Shown in pieces: positions 1-5,058 of a stretch of 5,089 nucleotides of DNA. How positions within the stretch are numbered: the stretch's first letter is position 1; each line of letters opens with the position of its first letter. Source of the stretch: Nitrospiria bacterium. GTDB lineage: Bacteria > Nitrospirota > CAKKRA01 > 9FT-COMBO-42-15. The stretch lies in assembly GCA_919903585.1 (NCBI GenBank), contig CAKKST010000359.1:1-5089 (forward strand). Reading direction: 5' to 3'. The translations under genes were made by a program, and so were the position numbers. A model generated the notes under the pieces. That model was not told the origin of the DNA, searched no databases, and worked only from the letters and a program-made list of their open reading frames with translations.

Positions 1-50
1 TTTAAGTCGCCGTAATATTTTGTCAGGCCTTTTACAGTAATGATATTCAT
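1..50 (-). CDS. ABC transporter ATP-binding protein, N-terminus only (cut by window edge)
   Basis: An ATG at 48-50 on the minus strand opens a frame reading MNIITVKGLTKYYGDLK, with the last codon incomplete at the window edge. The pattern I-x-V-K-G-L-T-K-Y-Y-G is the usual first beta strand and A-loop region of ABC ATPases; the aromatic Tyr of this segment normally stacks on the adenine of ATP. By family knowledge the protein would couple ATP hydrolysis to a membrane permease, in many ABC-2 or gliding-type exporters encoded next door. Neither the Walker A motif nor any permease lies inside the window, so substrate and direction are unknown. The start lies 13 bases after the stop of the TrpD-like gene, with a modest TAGG ribosome-binding element just upstream, so it is probably the third gene of the minus-strand operon. 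The call rests on 16 residues. Confidence 0.72.
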   Translation of the reverse strand, partial: MNIITVKGLTKYYGDL

Positions 51-63
51 TAGTGACCTACTT

Positions 64-1089
64 TCATTTATTGAATTGAGCGACCTCTCTTAGCTTTTCT
101 GCTGCCTTTCCTGCTTGCAAAACCTCCAATGCTTTTTTTATCCCATGACCTATTGAATCTGCTATCCCGCCAAGAAATATCTTCACACCCCCATCAAACA
201 GAGTGCGATTCACCATGCCTTTATCCTCTTGTGATAAGGCTGCCTTTACAGCCTCTGCACATCTTTCTGCATCGCCAAATGGCTCAGGCTTTAAATATGA
301 AAATCCATATTCAGCAGGATCAATGACTATCTGCCGAATCTCGTTATTATCTAAAAGGACTGCCTCTTTTTTCTCCAGCGGCATCTCATCGGATGATTCT
401 ACACCAGTAATAACAATCGCCCTTGTTATACCAAGGGTCTTAGCGCTTTTTGCCACCAGTTCCATGAAATGCTCATGCGCTACTGATATTAGTTGTATCT
501 TTGCACCAAAGGGATTTGCAGCCATTTCACATGTATTTATAAAACTCCGAAAGCCGAGTGAATTGCGTATCCCTCTCAAACGCTCTATCTCAGGGAGATA
601 CACAGATTCATGGACAAAGGCAAAACCTGTCTTCTCAAGCATCTTGACCGCTTCATTTACAGTACATTTACTATTCACCCCAAGCGCCTCTAATACATCG
701 GCTGTAGTTACACCTTTCTTTGGAGGCAGATCAGAGCCTGAATGTGTAACAATTCTACAGCCCGCAGCACAGGCTATAATAGTCCCGGCCAGCGAAAGAT
801 GAAGCGTCCTTTTGCGGCCGTCGTATGCGCCAGCGGTATCTATGAGATTGGAAGGATTGACCTGAGGCATCCTGTATCTTTGGCGCATCCCATCAAGAAA
901 GCCTGATAGCTCTTCATCTGTTGTTCCCTTAAAGCGCATTGCAGTTAGAAAGGCTGCAACCCTCGCATCATCCTCCTTCCCATCCAAAATAGAGCCCATG
1001 GCAAATGCAGCCTCATCTCTGGTAAGATTTTTGGAGCCTTCTTTCCCTTTTGCCACAGCCTTCAGCAGTTTCCCAAAATCTTTATCCAT
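64..1089 (-). CDS. TrpD2/YbiB-type protein related to anthranilate phosphoribosyltransferase
   Basis: A 341-residue protein with the length and domain order of the glycosyltransferase family 3 / TrpD fold: a small helical N-terminal domain (about 1-75) followed by the alpha/beta domain. Recognisable landmarks are DTAGAYDG (84-91), THSG...GVTTADVLEALGV (115-138), IRNSLGFRS (174-182), ANPF (191-194) and a DE pair (234-235). True anthranilate phosphoribosyltransferases carry GTGGD, KHGN and GPLxNP at the corresponding places. Here these read DTAGAYDG, THSG and EMAANP, so the PRPP- and anthranilate-binding loops are rewritten. The YDGRKR and GVTTADVLEALG wording resembles TrpD2 proteins, whose E. 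coli member YbiB lacks phosphoribosyltransferase activity and binds nucleic acid. I therefore infer a TrpD-fold protein that is probably not a tryptophan enzyme. There is no trp gene beside it. The start is supported by AGGAGG at 1097-1102, seven bases upstream and overlapping the stop codon of the preceding gene. Confidence 0.85.
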   Translation of the reverse strand: MDKDFGKLLKAVAKGKEGSKNLTRDEAAFAMGSILDGKEDDARVAAFLTAMRFKGTTDEELSGFLDGMRQRYRMPQVNPSNLIDTAGAYDGRKRTLHLSLAGTIIACAAGCRIVTHSGSDLPPKKGVTTADVLEALGVNSKCTVNEAVKMLEKTGFAFVHESVYLPEIERLRGIRNSLGFRSFINTCEMAANPFGAKIQLISVAHEHFMELVAKSAKTLGITRAIVITGVESSDEMPLEKKEAVLLDNNEIRQIVIDPAEYGFSYLKPEPFGDAERCAEAVKAALSQEDKGMVNRTLFDGGVKIFLGGIADSIGHGIKKALEVLQAGKAAEKLREVAQFNK

Positions 1090-1096
1090 TATTGAT

Positions 1097-1102
1097 CCTC
1101 CT
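1097..1102 (-). promoter_or_regulatory. Shine-Dalgarno overlapping the upstream stop codon
   Basis: AGGAGG on the minus strand lies seven bases before the ATG of the TrpD2-like gene and shares two bases with the TAG stop (1101-1103) of the YyaL-family gene. A ribosome finishing the upstream gene covers this site, so the arrangement suggests translational coupling. That is inference from spacing. Confidence 0.85.
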
Positions 1103-3206
1103 ATTTAAGCAGCCTTATCATCTCGCCAACATCTGTGGTTGGCAGCTTGCAATTATAATTGCTGCATACATAGGCGGTTGCCCTGTTGTCCATGCACAAA
1201 AGGTCTTTTGTGAATTTAGCAATCCCTGTTATCTCCGGCGTCTCCTCATCACAGGGGCGAAAGAGAATCAGCGCATTTGGCATAAATTGCCTTCTTAGCG
1301 CATCTAACATGGCCTTTGTATCATCTCTAAGAAGGCTGCCTGCAATAACTGCCTCGTATGCAGGCCCAAGTGCAAGGTTCAGGGCAGACATAAAAAAGGT
1401 GTGGCCATGAGGCGCCTGCGAAATAGTCTTTGAAAAGTAGCGGCTGATCTGTGATGCCTTCTGCTCCAGTTCCTGATTTCCTGTCATACGTCCGAGGCGG
1501 AGGAGATTGAGCATTGCAGCAGAATTGCCGGATGGAGCGGCGCCATCGTATATCTCTTTCTTGCGAATAAGGACAACCTCAGCAGCATCAGAGGTTAAGT
1601 AAAAACCCCCATTATTTTTGTCCCAGAAGTGATTAAGCAAGATATTATTAAATTCCAGTGCTGATTTAAGGTAGGAAACATCAAATGTCGCCTCATAAAG
1701 TTCTATCAGCCCCCAGATGAAAAAGGCATAATCATCAAGGAAACCTGATAATGCAACCTCGCCATCCCTGTAGCGGTGATACAACCGGCCGTTTGCATCA
1801 CGCATCTTTTTAAGTATAAAACCCGCTGCCCTTTTTGCTGCTTCAATATATTCAGGCTCATTAAATGCCCTTCCGCCTTTTGCCAGCGCAGCGATCATCA
1901 GGCCGTTCCAGTCAGTTAGAATCTTATCATCCATTTGCGGCCTTATCCTCTGGCCGCGTGAAATAAAAAGCCTATGTCTTGCCGCCTCAATACGATTTTT
2001 AAGCTCCGCCTCTGTAGCATTAAAATCAGCGGCCATCTCCGCGAGAGGTCTTTTAAGATACAGGATATTTCTCCCGTTTCTTATCCCTGTCGCCTCATCT
2101 GTAAAATTCCCTTCCTCCTCCAAATTAAACACCTTGATAATAAACTTAGCGTCTTCTTTACTTAGGGTCTTGTGAATCTCCTCTGTTGTCCACTGATAAA
2201 ACCTGCCCTCCTCTCCCTCGCTGTCAGCATCCTCTGCAGAATAAAATCCGCCGTCCTTGTCTGTCATATCCCTCAAGACATAGGTAAAAATCCCCTGCGC
2301 TGTCTTTTTGTATTCCTCCTTGCCTGTCGCCTGATAGGCCTCTATATATGCCATTGCTATCAATGCCTGATCATATAACATCTTTTCAAAATGCGGCAGA
2401 AACCATTCGCTGTCCGTAGAGTAGCGGTGAAAGCCAAAACCAATATGGTCATAAATTCCGCCAAGCCGTATGGCGCTAAGTGTCTTTTCTACCATTAAAA
2501 GCGCCTGCGCATCACCGGTCCTTTTCCAATAACGAAGCAGAAATGTAAGATGGTGAGGCGTTGGAAATTTGGGGGCATAACCAAAGCCGCCATGCCCTGC
2601 ATCAAAGATTTGAGACAGCCTTTCAAATGTTTCTTTAATTATAGTCTCTCCAAGTTCTTCTTCCCCCTGAATCTCTGAGGCGCTGGAGAGCGCATGAGTA
2701 ATTTTTTCAGCCGAGTCCATTACATCTTTACGCCGTAATTGCCACAGCTCCTTTACCTTTCCAATAAGATCAAACATCCCAATACGGCTGGATCTGCTTT
2801 CCTTTGGTATATATGTTCCTGCAAAGAAGGGTCTTTTATCAGGCATCATAATGATAGTAAGCGGCCAGCCGCCGCTTCCTGTCATCATCTGGCAGACAGC
2901 CATGTAGGCGCTGTCTATATCCGGCCTCTCCTCACGGTCGACCTTTATACACACAAAGGTCTCATTCATAAGTTTAGCAACATCTGTATTCTCAAAGGAC
3001 TCCTTCTCCATCACATGGCACCAGTGGCATGTGGAATAGCCAATGGAGAGGAAGATCGGCTTATCATCAGCGCGTGCCTTATCAAACGCCGCATCTCCCC
3101 ACGGATGCCAATCAACAGGGTTGTACGCATGTTGAAGCAGATACGGGCTCTTTTCCTTTATCAGGTGATTTGCCTGCCTGTTTTTATTTTCAGATTTATT
3201 AATCAT
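1101..3206 (-). CDS. YyaL/SSP411-family protein: thioredoxin-like DUF255 domain plus six-hairpin toroid domain
   Basis: Numbered from the start chosen here, this is a 701-residue protein, close to the usual 650-750 for the family. Residues 12-170 form the DUF255 thioredoxin-like domain: the opening NHLIKEKSPYLLQHAYNPVDW, the CHWC redox motif (Cys60, Cys63), VDREERPD (89-96) and GGWP (112-115). The remainder resembles the alpha/alpha toroid of N-acylglucosamine 2-epimerase and glycosidase-like proteins, with GGFGYAPKFP (206-215), HFEKMLYDQA (272-281), EDADSEGEEGRFYQW (325-339) and DDKILTDWNG (426-435). A second cysteine pair (681, 686) sits near the C-terminus in the family's closing motif. 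The family includes Bacillus YyaL and human SPATA20; its biochemical role is not settled, and redox chemistry is inferred from CHWC. No signal peptide or membrane segment is seen, so it is probably cytoplasmic. A longer start at 3239 is possible, but the strong ribosome-binding site supports 3206. It is the first gene of the minus-strand unit. Confidence 0.95.
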   Translation of the reverse strand: MINKSENKNRQANHLIKEKSPYLLQHAYNPVDWHPWGDAAFDKARADDKPIFLSIGYSTCHWCHVMEKESFENTDVAKLMNETFVCIKVDREERPDIDSAYMAVCQMMTGSGGWPLTIIMMPDKRPFFAGTYIPKESRSSRIGMFDLIGKVKELWQLRRKDVMDSAEKITHALSSASEIQGEEELGETIIKETFERLSQIFDAGHGGFGYAPKFPTPHHLTFLLRYWKRTGDAQALLMVEKTLSAIRLGGIYDHIGFGFHRYSTDSEWFLPHFEKMLYDQALIAMAYIEAYQATGKEEYKKTAQGIFTYVLRDMTDKDGGFYSAEDADSEGEEGRFYQWTTEEIHKTLSKEDAKFIIKVFNLEEEGNFTDEATGIRNGRNILYLKRPLAEMAADFNATEAELKNRIEAARHRLFISRGQRIRPQMDDKILTDWNGLMIAALAKGGRAFNEPEYIEAAKRAAGFILKKMRDANGRLYHRYRDGEVALSGFLDDYAFFIWGLIELYEATFDVSYLKSALEFNNILLNHFWDKNNGGFYLTSDAAEVVLIRKKEIYDGAAPSGNSAAMLNLLRLGRMTGNQELEQKASQISRYFSKTISQAPHGHTFFMSALNLALGPAYEAVIAGSLLRDDTKAMLDALRRQFMPNALILFRPCDEETPEITGIAKFTKDLLCMDNRATAYVCSNYNCKLPTTDVGEMIRLLK

Positions 3207-3215
3207 TATTATATA

Positions 3216-3224
3216 ACCTCCCTT
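3216..3224 (-). promoter_or_regulatory. Shine-Dalgarno that decides the YyaL-family start
   Basis: AAGGGAGGT on the minus strand lies nine bases before the ATG at 3204-3206. The upstream in-frame ATG at 3237-3239 has only AT-rich sequence before it, would add 11 residues (MVLLTKGGYII) that match nothing in the family, and would place this purine run inside the coding region. The downstream ATG is therefore preferred. Confidence 0.8.
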
Positions 3225-3308
3225 GGTTAATAATACCATAAAAAGCGATGCTGAAAAAAACTAAATACCTTGTCTAAAAATTAATTGAAGAAGAAAACCT
3301 AAACTCTC

Positions 3309-3337
3309 TTGCATCTAAAATAGATTAAAGATATAAT
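3309..3337 (+). promoter_or_regulatory. Putative sigma70-type promoter for the nitroreductase gene
   Basis: A perfect TATAAT (-10) at 3332-3337 is preceded, with a 17-base spacer, by TTGCAT (-35) at 3309-3314, which keeps only the TTG of the consensus. Transcription would begin near 3344 and give a leader of about 25 bases containing AGGAG at 3359-3363, five bases before the ATG. A short palindrome, ATCTA-AAA-TAGAT (3313-3325), begins in the last two bases of the -35 and extends into the spacer; it could be an operator. The promoter is a pattern match without experimental support. Confidence 0.5.
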
Positions 3338-3368
3338 TAGTAACTAACAATCTGATATAGGAGTAATT

Positions 3369-4010
3369 ATGGAGCTTTTTGATGCCATAAAGGGCAGGAG
3401 GAGTATAAGGAGGTTTAAGGATTCGCCTGTTAAGGACAGCGATATCAGGGCTATAATTGATGCGGCAAGGATGGCGCCGAGTGCAAGCAACTCCCAGCCG
3501 TGGCACTTTATAGTGGTGAAGAACAAGCCTATTATAGAACAGATGGCAGAGGCAGTGAGAAAGGCAACAGACCAGCTTATAGGATGGAGCATGGATGAAA
3601 AGGAAAAGAGGAAGTTAGAGGGCTATAAAAAGAGCTACTACACCCTTTTTGAAAAAGCGCCTGCAACTATTGTGGTCCTCACAGAGCCCTACATCTCTGA
3701 CCCTGAGATTATATTAAGAGAACAGGGGTTTGCCCTTGAAGATATACTGCTTCGCAGGCCGTTGCCGGGGCTGCAGAGTGTTTCTGCTGCAATACAGAAT
3801 CTGCTGCTTGCTGCCCATGCACATGGGTACGGCACATGCTGGATGACAGGGCCGGTTATAGCCTGCCATGAGATAATAAATATACTCAATATACTTAATA
3901 TAAAGCCATTATGGTATCCTGTTGCACTGATACCAATCGGCATACCCGATGAGTCGCCTGATGCAAGACCGAGGAAGGGGATTGAGGAGATAATGACAAT
4001 AGTTGAATAA
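3369..4010 (+). CDS. Nitroreductase-family FMN-dependent oxidoreductase
   Basis: A 213-residue protein, typical for a single-domain nitroreductase, expected to be a cytoplasmic FMN-binding homodimer that uses NAD(P)H. The FMN-phosphate signature GRRSIRRFKDSPV is at 9-21, followed by the conserved APSASNSQPWHFIVV (36-50). The C-terminal half has GLQSVSAAIQNLLLAAHAHGYGTCWMTGP (134-162), which closes over the flavin, and the ALIPIGIPDE...RPRKGIEEI ending (186-208). The natural substrate cannot be read from sequence; the family covers nitroaromatic, quinone, enone and flavin-fragmentation reactions, and many members are of unknown function. AGGAG sits five bases before the ATG. A 9-base in-frame tandem repeat encodes Asn-Ile-Leu twice near residues 171-178, a small local oddity. 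The amidotransferase gene downstream is co-oriented but 122 bases away. Confidence 0.93.
   Translation: MELFDAIKGRRSIRRFKDSPVKDSDIRAIIDAARMAPSASNSQPWHFIVVKNKPIIEQMAEAVRKATDQLIGWSMDEKEKRKLEGYKKSYYTLFEKAPATIVVLTEPYISDPEIILREQGFALEDILLRRPLPGLQSVSAAIQNLLLAAHAHGYGTCWMTGPVIACHEIINILNILNIKPLWYPVALIPIGIPDESPDARPRKGIEEIMTIVE
3879..3902 (+). repeat. 9-base in-frame tandem repeat inside the nitroreductase gene
   Basis: The unit AATATACTC is followed by AATATACTT and then by the partial AATATA, giving about 2.7 copies that encode NIL-NIL-NI (residues 171-178). The unit length is a multiple of three, so copy-number change by slippage would keep the frame. Confidence 0.75.
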
Positions 4011-4021
4011 CTGTTGTGTTT

Positions 4022-4058
4022 CCCCTCCACTGGTGGGAGGGGACTAAGGGGAGGGGGG
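4022..4058 (+). repeat. GC-rich REP-like palindrome, copy A
   Basis: Arms CCCCTCC (4022-4028) and GGAGGGG (4036-4042) form a perfect 7-bp stem with a 7-base loop, followed by a G-rich tail ACTAAGGGGAGGGGGG (4043-4058). The stem plus G-rich tail matches the architecture of copies B and C and of GC-rich dispersed intergenic palindromes common in bacterial genomes. It begins 11 bases after the nitroreductase stop. There is no T-run after the stem, so it is not a canonical intrinsic terminator, although it may stabilise the 3' end of the message. Confidence 0.7.
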
Positions 4059-4075
4059 ACAAATGCAAGAGTTTT

Positions 4076-4107
4076 CACCCTCACCCTCTCCCATCAAGGG
4101 AGAGGGT
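4076..4107 (-). repeat. GC-rich REP-like palindrome, copy B, inverted relative to A
   Basis: Arms ACCCTCTCCC (4083-4092) and GGGAGAGGGT (4098-4107) make a perfect 10-bp stem with a 5-base loop. The G-rich tail, GAGGGTG on the minus strand (4076-4082), lies to the left, so the unit points opposite to copy A. Two inverted units 17 bases apart resemble a bacterial interspersed mosaic element. Its right arm ends 11 bases before the purine-rich ribosome-binding site of the amidotransferase gene. Confidence 0.75.
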
Positions 4108-4132
4108 AAAGTAATGATGAGGAGAAAATATT

Positions 4133-4831
4133 ATGAAGGCGCTGATATTGCAAAATGCAAGCCATGAAGGACCCGGAACGATTGAGGACTATCTTAAGAA
4201 AAATAATTTTCCCTACACCATTGTTGACCTTTCAAAGAAGGGTTATGAGATTCCTGACCTTTCAGATTACAATGCCCTGATAGTAATGGGCGGGCCAATG
4301 AATGTGTATGAGACAGATAAATTCCCATATCTAATTGAAGAAGAGAAGATTATCAAAACAGCTATTGAAAGGAACTATCTTGTGCTCGGCATCTGCCTCG
4401 GCGCTCAGATGATGGCAAAGGCCCTGGGTGCAAAGGTTACAAAAGGCAGGACAAAGGAGATAGGCTGGTATGATATAACACTTACTGACGACGGCTTAGA
4501 GGATAAGGCAATCGGGCCGCTCGGGAAAAGGGTAAAGGTCTTTCAGTGGCATGGTGATACCTTTGATATACCAGAGGGAGCTGTGAGGCTTGCAGCCTCA
4601 GAATTATTTCCCAATCAGGCTTTCAGATATGGCAAGAGGGCGTATGCGCTTCAATTTCATCTTGAGGTGACAGAGGATATTATAAAGGACTGGATAAGGC
4701 ATGGAGAAGCAGAACTGAAACCATTAAAGGGCATAATTGATCCCAAAAAGATAGTGGACGAAAACAAGGATTATAGTCAGGGATTTGAAGAGAGGGGAAA
4801 ACAGTTTTATAAAAACCTGTTTAAGGAGTAA
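4133..4831 (+). CDS. Stand-alone class I glutamine amidotransferase (GMP-synthase-glutaminase-like)
   Basis: A 232-residue single-domain class I (triad-type) glutamine amidotransferase. The nucleophile-elbow motif GICLGAQ places the catalytic cysteine at 88, and QFHLEV supplies His176 and Glu178, so the Cys-His-Glu triad is complete. VMGGPMNVYE (51-60) is the oxyanion-strand motif, and FQWHGD (137-142) is the family's substrate-proximal segment. By family knowledge such domains release ammonia from glutamine for a partner synthase, or hydrolyse gamma-glutamyl bonds. No synthetase domain is fused, and no guanine, tryptophan or folate gene is adjacent, so the acceptor is unknown. Related stand-alone proteins are commonly annotated only as GMP synthase-like; this length and the missing ATP-pyrophosphatase domain rule out full GuaA. 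GAGGAG at 4119-4124 lies eight bases before the ATG. The gene is flanked by repeats on both sides. Confidence 0.93.
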   Translation: MKALILQNASHEGPGTIEDYLKKNNFPYTIVDLSKKGYEIPDLSDYNALIVMGGPMNVYETDKFPYLIEEEKIIKTAIERNYLVLGICLGAQMMAKALGAKVTKGRTKEIGWYDITLTDDGLEDKAIGPLGKRVKVFQWHGDTFDIPEGAVRLAASELFPNQAFRYGKRAYALQFHLEVTEDIIKDWIRHGEAELKPLKGIIDPKKIVDENKDYSQGFEERGKQFYKNLFKE

Positions 4832-4845
4832 ACCATAAACATTCG

Positions 4846-4868
4846 GGAGGACAGCCGTCTCGGCTGTC
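4846..4868 (+). repeat. REP-type hairpin unit 1 (GGAG leader)
   Basis: The GGAG leader at 4846-4849 directly precedes arms GACAGCCG (4850-4857) and CGGCTGTC (4861-4868) with a TCT loop. The stem is eight perfect base pairs. It is an inverted copy of unit 5, differing only at 4855 and 4863, which pair with each other. Confidence 0.75.
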
Positions 4869-4871
4869 ATG

Positions 4872-4893
4872 GTAGTTGCAGGCTACAGCCTGC
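4872..4893 (+). repeat. REP-type hairpin unit 2 (GTAG leader)
   Basis: GTAG at 4872-4875, then two bases, then arms GCAGGC (4878-4883) and GCCTGC (4888-4893) around the 4-base loop TACA. The stem sequence differs from all other units in the cluster. Confidence 0.65.
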
Positions 4894-4899
4894 GGAATA

Positions 4900-4922
4900 C
4901 GCACCCTAAAGGGTGCGGCTAC
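4900..4922 (-). repeat. REP-type hairpin unit 3 (GTAG leader, minus strand)
   Basis: On the minus strand GTAG (4919-4922) is followed after one base by a stem formed by CGCACCC (4900-4906) and GGGTGCG (4911-4917), seven base pairs, with the 4-base loop 4907-4910. Units 2 and 3 are oppositely oriented, like the paired REPs of a mosaic element. Confidence 0.65.
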
Positions 4923-4929
4923 CAACTTT

Positions 4930-4955
4930 GGGCGAACACACAGGTTCGCCCCTAC
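4930..4955 (-). repeat. REP-type hairpin unit 4 (GTAG leader, minus strand)
   Basis: On the minus strand GTAG (4952-4955) abuts the stem formed by GGGCGAAC (4930-4937) and GTTCGCCC (4944-4951), eight perfect base pairs with a 6-base loop. Confidence 0.7.
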
Positions 4956-4960
4956 ATTAA

Positions 4961-4983
4961 GACAGGCGAGACGCCTGTCCTAC
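4961..4983 (-). repeat. REP-type hairpin unit 5 (GTAG leader, minus strand)
   Basis: On the minus strand GTAG (4980-4983) abuts the stem formed by GACAGGCG (4961-4968) and CGCCTGTC (4972-4979), eight perfect base pairs with a 3-base loop. Units 1 and 5 bound the cluster as near-identical inverted copies. Confidence 0.75.
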
Positions 4984-5009
4984 TCCATTTTTGTATAAAT
5001 TTAACATTT

Positions 5010-5046
5010 CCCTCTCCCCTATGGGGAGGGGGTCTGGGTGAGGGGG
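5010..5046 (+). repeat. GC-rich REP-like palindrome, copy C
   Basis: CCCTCTCCCC (5010-5019) pairs with GGGGAGGGGG (5023-5032) across a TAT loop, ten pairs of which one is G-T. The tail TCTGGGTGAGGGGG (5033-5046) follows. Stem and tail resemble copy B read on its minus strand (CCCTCTCCC stem with a GGGTGAGGG-type tail). The AGGGGG at its end (5041-5046) is the only purine-rich run before the putative gene starting at 5059. Confidence 0.7.
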
Positions 5047-5058
5047 ATTTCAGAAATT

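Larger units (their letters stand above)
3207..3368. promoter_or_regulatory. Divergent AT-rich intergenic promoter region
   Basis: These 162 bases separate the divergently transcribed YyaL-family gene and nitroreductase gene and are clearly more AT-rich than the coding DNA. The rightward promoter is readable and listed separately. For the leftward unit I could not pick a convincing -35/-10 pair. A TATTAT at 3230-3235 on the minus strand lies too close to the ribosome-binding site, and the TTAGACA around 3275-3281 lacks a good -10 partner. Both transcription units must nonetheless start here if the gene layout is read correctly. Confidence 0.6.
4846..4983. repeat. Composite cluster of five GTAG/GGAG-led REP-type hairpins
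   Basis: Five perfect hairpins with different stems are packed into 138 bases after the amidotransferase gene, and each is preceded on its own strand by GTAG or GGAG. Units 1 and 2 read on the plus strand and units 3, 4 and 5 on the minus strand; each is listed separately. The tetranucleotide-plus-hairpin design is the defining structure of REP sequences associated with RAYT (TnpA-REP) Y1-type nucleases. No nuclease gene is in the window, so these would be non-autonomous copies. GGTAG (4871-4875) can also pair with CTACC (4919-4923), enclosing units 2 and 3 in a three-way junction. No hairpin is followed directly by a T-run, so the cluster is not a simple terminator. Confidence 0.8.

Noticed and set aside
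203..802. 199-codon open frame on the plus strand opposite the TrpD2-like gene
   Set aside because: It is an antisense shadow of a well-supported gene, with a low-complexity Ser/Ala/Ile-rich translation and no recognisable motif.
2739..3230. 163-codon open frame on the plus strand opposite the YyaL-family N-terminus
   Set aside because: It is antisense to the highly conserved DUF255 domain, and its translation is unlike any family I know.
3689..4084. 131-codon minus-strand frame opposite the nitroreductase and repeats A/B
   Set aside because: Its beginning is translated repeat sequence (Pro-rich) and the rest mirrors the nitroreductase gene.
4850..4868. Intrinsic terminator for the amidotransferase gene
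   Set aside because: The stem is perfect but is followed by CATGGTAG rather than a T-run. The only nearby T-run (4988-4992) lies nine bases beyond hairpin unit 5.
4846..4983. CRISPR array or tRNA/riboswitch-like structured RNA
   Set aside because: There are no regularly spaced identical direct repeats, and the hairpins have different stems. No known riboswitch core or cloverleaf could be recognised, and the leader-plus-hairpin REP reading explains the pattern better.
4992..4999. TGTATAAA as a -10 promoter element for the rightmost gene
   Set aside because: No acceptable -35 sits 16-18 bases upstream, because that interval falls inside hairpin unit 5, and one AT-rich match alone is weak.
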